From Beroe ovata (Eukaryota > Ctenophora > Nuda > Beroida > Beroidae): a DNA stretch of 15,003 bases. The position numbers and the translations under genes were made by a program. Below the pieces are notes generated by a model, which was not told the origin of the DNA, searched no databases, and worked only from the letters and a program-made list of their open reading frames with translations. Position 1 is the stretch's first letter, and the number at the start of each line of letters is the position of its first letter. Positions 6,749 to 11,779 of the stretch are shown piece after piece. The stretch is taken from contig CAMPET010000111.1 in assembly GCA_946803715.1 (NCBI GenBank), positions 196,498 through 211,500 on the forward strand, in the 5' to 3' direction.

Positions 6749-8522
6749 ATGTGAAGTAGTTCTAGACCATGATAACCGGTTCATACCATATTCTCGCACT
6801 CATTACCACGGTAGAGGTCATTCCCAGGGCAGGTAATCGATCAGTTACGCTCGTCACATGTCTTGACTAATGGGGAAATCAGCTAATTTGCCGGTGCTGA
6901 GTAGCAGAGCGCATAATCTCCGTACAAACTCCATCATATAGCTCATCCAGCACTATGTTCATGTGGATTGATGGCGGCATAACTATATGTGATATGAAAT
7001 GATGATATGAAATGATGATGAGCAGCCAGTCATCCTAACTTTCAAAAAAATATGTCCTCCTCAATCAACCTCATTATTTCAGCTTCAGACGTACCCACAA
7101 CTGCCCAAATAATAACAATTCACTGCCCAAATAATAACAACTCAGTATAAAACTGTAGATGATTAATCCTGTGGTCAAGTTATAGAAACAAACTCAAACC
7201 AGTGCTTTTGCATTGTGGTTTCGAATTGGCGCTCAGTCAAGTTCTTACTGCATGGATGTCGGATTGTAACATCAGTGCTCAGGATTAAGAAATATGTCTG
7301 TAACTGTATGAATCAGGCATATGATTGGTAAAACCAAGTAAAACGTACTAACAGACTCCACTTTCAGTCACATCGCACAAGTGCCGCAATACCGCACGGC
7401 TCTCCGTCAATCCGGTGTGTTGGAGCGCCTCGTGCAATTCCTCAGCTCCTCCTCTGCAAACGACACGATAGTGTCCATGGCGTGTGGCACACTGTGGAAC
7501 CTGTCTGCCCGCTCCACACCGGACCAGGAGTTACTGAGGGAGTGCGGAGCAGTGGCTCTCCTCCGCAATCTGACACTCCACCCTGATAAGGGAGTAAGTA
7601 TTCTCACACACACACACACACACACACANCAGCCGCACAGCCACAAGCCAGATCTTGCTTATAAGGCATAAGCTCCGGGAGGTGTGTCCCAGCATTGCCG
7701 ACATGGCGGAGAATACCCACACCGCTCCCTACCACATCTCCCCACACACACACACACACACTTTCCTTCATCCCGAATCCCGATACTAGGGAATATTAGG
7801 AAAATCCTAGGGTCCAGAGAATTAGAAGAAATTTCAATGCAATAATATTAGCAGAGAATTCAATAACTATAATAGCAGAGTGTTACCGTTACTATCGTTG
7901 CTATTACTACCGTTACTATTACCACCGTTACTATAGTTATACTAACACTGATCGCTTGCGTCACTGCAATGTATGTTTCAGATCGCTAAGTCGGCGGTGG
8001 GCGCGCTCCGTAACCTGATGACGAGCTCACCGCCAAGCAGGTCCACGTCGCCCGCGTCCTCATCACGTGACTATGCATCACGTGACAATGCATCACGTGA
8101 CCAGGCCAGGGAACAGATACTGTCCACTGATCTGTGGCTCGACGATTACTCCCTCATCAGTTCCACAGATTCCAGAAGTCGGGCCTCGAGTCCTCCAGTT
8201 GTGGTGAGTATATGTGTGTTTGTGTGTGTGTTTGTGTGTTTGTGTGTGTGTTTGTGTGTGTGCGTGTGTGTGTGCGTGTGAATGTGTTTGTGTGACTGTC
8301 TATGTCAATATGTCTCAAAGCTGCGTGACTGTGTCCGACCCATTGTGTATTCGTGGGGTATTTGTGTGGGTGACGGGTGTTTGCATATCTTTGTCCACTA
8401 TTTACATCTCCTTATTCCAGGGTAGGCGAGCTAAAGTTGAGGGTCGTCAGAGCTCAAAACAACATCTCAGATTCTCTCCCTCTGTCGATAAGTTCGCTAC
8501 GGCAGATAAATTCTCGTGCTGA
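3598..8522 (+). CDS. APC: APC (adenomatous polyposis coli) Armadillo protein, short form lacking the C-terminal half
   Basis: Exons: 3598-3787, 4631-4736, 4933-5800, 5965-6074, 7368-7593, 7982-8203 and 8421-8522. They join in phase to 607 residues plus stop. APC is the scaffold of the beta-catenin destruction complex and a microtubule-linked polarity protein. Seen, in order: a Ser/Thr/Pro/Gln-rich lead-in (1-98) with the RSSSSSRHS run that precedes the Arm domain in vertebrate APC, then the Arm repeats (about 100-515) with the APC-specific phrases LTKLSFDE (near 230), LTNLSCGD (287), FRNLSWRAG (332), LWNLSAHN (376), LRNIS, CGTLWNLSAR and GALRNLM. After a Ser/Arg-rich tail of about 90 residues the frame stops. 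No 15- or 20-residue beta-catenin repeats, SAMP motifs, basic region or EB1-binding tail follow in the next 2.3 kb. The 5' end is incomplete: no start codon or N-terminal coiled coil was found. The gene is head-to-head with the EF-hand gene and tail-to-tail with PDE8. Confidence 0.9.
3788..4630 (+). other. APC: APC intron
   Basis: No coding or RNA gene recognised in 843 bases; a short T/C-rich tract precedes the acceptor. Confidence 0.5.
4631..4736 (+). CDS. APC: APC exon with pre-Armadillo Ser-rich segment
   Basis: Acceptor CAATCTCAG, donor GTAAGT. Encodes a segment with SSRSSSSSRHSS that lines up with the Ser-rich stretch just before the Arm domain of vertebrate APC. A second acceptor at 4614 would need a different upstream phase. 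Confidence 0.65.
4933..5800 (+). CDS. APC: APC main Armadillo exon
   Basis: 868 bases, acceptor CTCTCCCAG, donor GTGAGT. Carries roughly the first five Arm repeats, from MDLMFESLIEM to SLWNLSAHNTLNRE. The phrases KLSFDE, LTNLS, NLSWRA and LWNLSAH are diagnostic for APC rather than for beta-catenin or plakoglobin. The open frame starting at 4859 is just intron reading into the exon. Confidence 0.93.
5965..6074 (+). CDS. APC: APC Armadillo exon (LRNIS repeat)
   Basis: Acceptor CCAAACAG, donor GTTTGA. Encodes ALCSEGLELIAAL to ILGVLRNIS, matching the APC repeat that ends LRNVSS. Too short for a simple ORF search; recognised from the family match and phase. Confidence 0.88.
6379..6448. repeat. 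inverted repeat with CG-rich loop
   Basis: TGTTTTTCAAGAAC near 6379 is mirrored by GATTCTTGAAAAAACA near 6434. The loop contains CGCGCGCG. It may be a small hairpin or decayed MITE. Confidence 0.5.
6672..6746. repeat. (CA)n microsatellite with one N
   Basis: About 75 bases of AC dinucleotide; the N at 6687 suggests unresolved length. Confidence 0.95.
7099..7143. repeat. 22-bp direct duplication
   Basis: CTGCCCAAATAATAACAA occurs twice in tandem with near-identical flanks (ATTC and CTC endings). Confidence 0.8.
7368..7593 (+). CDS. APC: APC Armadillo exon (ACGTLWNLSAR repeat)
   Basis: Acceptor CACTTTCAG, donor GTAAGT. Contains ACGTLWNLSAR, identical to the vertebrate APC phrase, then GAVALLRNLTLHPDKG. 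Confidence 0.93.
7604..7628. repeat. (CA)n microsatellite just after an APC donor
   Basis: Starts about ten bases after the GTAAGT donor of the exon ending at 7593 and ends against an N at 7629. Confidence 0.9.
7743..7761. repeat. short (CA)n
   Basis: About 19 bases of CA repeat in the same intron. Confidence 0.85.
7982..8203 (+). CDS. APC: APC last Armadillo helix and Ser/Arg-rich linker
   Basis: Acceptor TGTTTCAG, donor GTGAGT. IAKSAVGALRNLM closes the Arm domain. Then come a Ser/Pro stretch and three tandem 5-residue units (SRDYA, SRDNA, SRDQA), each from a 15-base repeat containing CACGTGAC, and an acidic-to-Ser stretch LWLDDYSLISSTDSRSRASS. Confidence 0.88.
8207..8299. repeat. GT/TTTG-rich microsatellite at an APC donor
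   Basis: A mixed GT, TTTGTG and GCGTGT tract beginning within a few bases of the donor after 8203. Confidence 0.9.
8421..8522 (+). CDS. APC: APC terminal exon
   Basis: Acceptor CTTATTCCAG, then 33 residues rich in Lys, Arg, Ser and Gln, ending at TGA 8520-8522. No long open frame follows, unlike vertebrate APC whose last exon is several kb. An alternative donor leading to far-downstream exons cannot be excluded from this window. Confidence 0.7.
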   Translation, partial: GRRAKVEGRQSSKQHLRFSPSVDKFATADKFSC

Positions 8523-8684
8523 ACATTCTCTTCTACGTATACGTTCTTAGTCTTTGGTACATTTTATATCATTGAATTGGATCATTCGTATCGGCATAGA
8601 AAATTGGTTCAGTGTACTGCTAGTGCTTTGACTTAATCATAATGATAATCAGGATATATTAGTTTCCGATGTTACTGTTTAGAG

Positions 8685-8755
8685 TGTGCACACATTGCGT
8701 GCCCCTGGCCCTACTCTACCATGTGAGCTGAAAGTGAAAAGATTTGGGTCACGCG
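8685..8755 (+). repeat. solo copy of the CG-rich terminal repeat
   Basis: Begins TGTGCACACATTGCG, then GCCCCT, CTACTC, TGAGCTGAAA and TTTGGGTCACGCG. These are the same words in the same order as the terminal inverted repeat of the element at 9096, with divergence. Confidence 0.7.
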
Positions 8756-9095
8756 TCGGCGGAATTGGTATTCATAATATCAAGTCTAATAGTCTATGTT
8801 ATTGTTAATGTTATTGTTATTCTAAATCTATGTTATTCTCTCCAATTCCAATGTTTTTAATCAATTTTTATCATCAACATAGTATTACTTGATGCTAAAG
8901 TCAATTCCATTATTGATTATCCATATTCGGATTCCTACTCCAGTGCCTAGCCTGTGTTCCATGTGTATCATGATCAAGATGCGCACACGTTGCTGTTCCA
9001 TGTTCCTGCGCGGCGCTTAGTGACACTGACATGACCAAAATTCGCCACGCGCCGCGCTGCCTGACCCAAATTTTACGACCGCGACGTTTCATATC

Positions 9096-9448
9096 TGTGC
9101 ACACACGTTGCGCGCCCCTGTTTCTACTCAGTGAACTGAAAAGTCGTAGAGACGCGCAGCGCGCGCGGAGTATTTGGGTCACACAGCGCGGGAACAATCA
9201 TATTACATTGTCGATCGCTGATAGCCCCTGTCGAGAATTTCGTTTTGCGCGCGCGCGGCTCAAACTTATTTTCAGCTTCGCGGCTTGCATCAGCGGTCTA
9301 GCATCGCCAGACAAATATTACACTAATCACATCGTCCGCGTCATTCACAAGCTAAAAATATGTTCCCGCGCTGCGTGACCCAAATACTCCGCGCTTTCTA
9401 CGACTTTTCAGTTCACTGAGTAGAATAGGGGCGCGCAACGTGTGCACA
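9096..9448. mobile_element. MITE-like element with about 90-bp terminal inverted repeats
   Basis: The left end (9096-9190) and the reverse complement of the right end (9360-9448) share TGTGCACAC, GTTGCGCGCCCCT, TCTACTCAGTGAACTGAAAA, GTCGTAGA, GCGGAGTATTTGGGTCAC and GCAGCGCGGGAAC. About 165 bases lie between them with no coding potential. The element is therefore non-autonomous. No clear target-site duplication could be read. Confidence 0.82.
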
Positions 9449-9452
9449 TAAA

Positions 9453-9458
9453 AATAAA
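9453..9458 (+). terminator. candidate poly(A) hexamer (plus strand)
   Basis: AATAAA immediately outside the right end of the MITE-like element. It is the first canonical hexamer after the APC stop that I can see, about 930 bases downstream. Confidence 0.3.
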
Positions 9459-9561
9459 GAAGGTTCGCGCAACGGCGCAACGCATTAACGCAGCATTGTT
9501 TTGCAATTTGCCAGATCACAGATATTACTTGACGACTGACCTGTTTCAGGTTTCTTTGTAC

Positions 9562-9627
9562 TTCTCGCGCGCGCCTTCATGTTCATCAACGGCCGAAACA
9601 GTTTCGATGAAGGCGCGCGCGCGAGAA
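9562..9627. repeat. CG-rich perfect-arm hairpin
   Basis: TTCTCGCGCGCGCCTTCAT (9562-9580) is mirrored by ATGAAGGCGCGCGCGCGAGAA (9607-9627), which has one extra CG step; a 26-base loop lies between. Confidence 0.85.
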
Positions 9628-9680
9628 ATTAACAGAGGTCAGATAAAATCTGCTGACAAGCGTAACACGTGTTGTTGCAG

Positions 9681-9790
9681 TTGTGCACACTTTGCGCGCG
9701 CGCCCCTTATTTTGCTATGTGGTCTGAAATGTCGCAAAATTGAAAAACGCGCGCGGCCGCAGCACGCGCGGTCAAACTCAAACTCAATAC
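9681..9790 (+). repeat. diverged fragment of the CG-rich element family
   Basis: TTGTGCACACTTTGCGCGCGCGCCCCT, read with its following GTCTGAAA, GTCGCAAAA, GCGCGCGG and TCAAACTCAAA words, repeats the order seen in the left end and interior of the 9096 element. Confidence 0.6.
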
Positions 9791-10464
9791 ATAATATAGA
9801 CATCAGACATGAGACAGGCAATAGCCATTGGCTAGACTCAGACGATATTGCGAGCGCGCGAGAAGTCTGAAACTGAAAGCGAAACAGGGGTCTGCAATTC
9901 AAGATTAACATAAACAATGAACAGTCGATTTCAAATAGATTCATCTTCAAATTCATATTAAATTCAAACTTAATTCATTACTGATACTCAATGCAAGTTC
10001 AACAATACCCAATTTGCAATTGCATTTCAAACTTGTTCAACTCGAATTCGAAATCATAATCATATTCATATGTCAATGCTCAATGTTAAACTTAAAGATA
10101 CTCATCACTCATGCCCTCCACTCTCCACGTTTTGTTAATTATTACTTTTCCCAATCACGAATCATTCTGATAGAATTATATTCTTGAACGATTCTTTCAA
10201 ATACAACCTCGACACCAATCGTGATCAGAACTTAAGATACTGCCGAATAGTTTTTTGTTGAATTAACTTACTATTTGCTCCCGGTTCGAACGTTTTGGAA
10301 AAAATCCAATTTTCTCGTAGGATTACTTCCTACCCTCGCCGACGGTAGGGAAAAACCCTACAACAATTTTCTTATCCAAGGATTGACACAACTAATTCTT
10401 TAGATTAAAATATCCACTCCTCAGCTTAATCAATTTGCTATTTAGAAAATATAAAAATGCAACA

Positions 10465-10483
10465 AATAAAATTAACATTTATT
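10465..10483. terminator. back-to-back poly(A) hexamers for convergent genes
   Basis: AATAAA on the plus strand (10465-10470) and AATAAA on the minus strand (10478-10483, read as TTTATT) lie within 20 bases. The minus-strand one is about 350 bases after the PDE8 stop and suits that gene. The plus one could serve APC only with a 1.9-kb 3' UTR. Confidence 0.5.
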
Positions 10484-10830
10484 GAATTTAAAAATCAAGT
10501 CGGTCATATTTGGCGACGATTAATGTCCTATGAGTTATGAGTTCCTCTGAATCCCAACAAGAAATCCAAAAAATTGTTTCTGCGAGTACTAAAGTAGCAA
10601 TTTTTCAATAAGTCTGATTCCTCTGATCTTGTCGATCTCCTGCAATTCCATCTCATGGTGAAGTTAGTGCTTTCCCTGTGATCAGTCTTCTGATACCACC
10701 CAGCCACAAACCACCTGGTCCATATTACCAGGCGATTCATGCCACCATCTGGTTCTGTGTATGGTACCACCTGGTTTCATTATCTGGTCGCTCTCTATAA
10801 CCCCAGGTTTGGGATACTACCACGGCCGGT

Positions 10831-11779
10831 TCAGGTCACAGTGGATGTAATGGGCAAGGAGATGGTGTGTGGATAGGGGTTTTCCTCATCAAAACTATCC
10901 CAATACTCGAACGTGGCGTTTAGCTGATCAGTGAGATGTCTGAACTCCAGGAAGTCATTGTATGCACTGAGCAAGTCCTTTGCAAACAGGTGAATGAACA
11001 ACACTTGCGATTTGGGGATATCATCGAAGGGTGGCAGGGATTGGGGCAGGTCACGTGACTTCTCATCCGATATCTGGTCTCGGTACTCTAGGACGATGCG
11101 ATGTGCCCAGGCTCGCGCCAGCGGCACCGCCCGGGACGGGTTGGATATGTCCGCACACTTCATAGCCATCCTCAACACGAGTGTTTTGTTCTCCTGACTG
11201 ATCGGTGCAGGGATGGAAGTTGTGCTTGAGTTGTCGCCCTCATCCATTCCCTTTAGATTAACTGCCAGAAACTTGTTGTAGTACTCGAAATGCTGGGTCA
11301 TGTCCGTCGCTAAGATCATGGAAATGATCGATTTTCTGATAGATTTGAACGTGTCCGCATCCAGGTTCTGGAAAATGTTGATATTTTTCTGGTCGGTATG
11401 ACACGTCACTTTGAAGGTATGTGCGGAATGATGGCTCTCCAGCACCGCTGAGTCATTGTACAGGACAGCCAGGTCATGGCCTACATTACAGAGGAACGCG
11501 TTAGTCCGGCCAGGATGGTCAATGTCGTGGCAAATGGAGGCTATGAGCAGCGCGAGGAAGTCTGTCGGGTCCAGAAACTTCTCCATGCAGTGGCTCCTGC
11601 AGAAGTAGGCAGCTGCCTGGAGTACATCGGCTGCGTGGGTAGAGTTGTGATAAGTGTTGTTTACTCTATAGTGGGATTCTATCGTGCTTAACCAATTCCT
11701 GAGGACCGTCTCGTCTATCTTGAATAGGTTGAGAATGCCAAATTCCACCAGAATATCAAATCCCAAGTAGAAAAGCGGC
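10831..11779 (-). CDS. PDE8: PDE8 catalytic-domain exon
   Basis: 949 bases, acceptor GTTTTCAG, stop TGA at 10831-10833. Holds nearly the whole HD catalytic domain in one exon, with all metal-binding residues and the conserved Gln intact. The C-terminus PYPHTISLPITSTVT has no recognised motif. The ATG near 11796 lies in the intron and is not the start. Confidence 0.95.

Larger units (their letters stand above)
6075..7367 (+). other. APC: APC large intron
   Basis: 1293 bases without a recognisable gene. It holds an inverted repeat (6379-6448), a smaller palindromic area (about 6560-6655), a long CA microsatellite (6672-6746), and short direct duplications at about 6990-7020 and 7099-7143. Confidence 0.55.
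8523..10830. other. convergent intergenic region between APC and PDE8
   Basis: No protein gene is supported. The open frames at 9031-9378 and 9442-9870 lie in CG-rich inverted repeats and have no family resemblance. 8685-9860 is a cluster of related CG-rich repeat fragments. 9870-10500 is AT-rich with many TTCAA/AATTC words. 10528-10830 is probably PDE8 3' UTR, with several near-repeats of ACCACCTGGT. Confidence 0.6.

Noticed and set aside
8214-8522. Cys/Val-rich frame after the APC donor at 8203
   Set aside because: It is the translation of the GT microsatellite in the intron; the donor GTGAGT and the acceptor before 8421 explain the region better.
9031-9870. Plus-strand frames of 115 and 142 codons and a minus-strand frame of 105 codons
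   Set aside because: They lie in the CG-rich inverted-repeat cluster, which lacks stops because of its composition; no transposase or other domain is visible.
10528-10770. Minus-strand frame of 80 codons after the PDE8 stop
   Set aside because: Located in the probable 3' UTR; no resemblance to a known protein and no splice signals joining it to PDE8.
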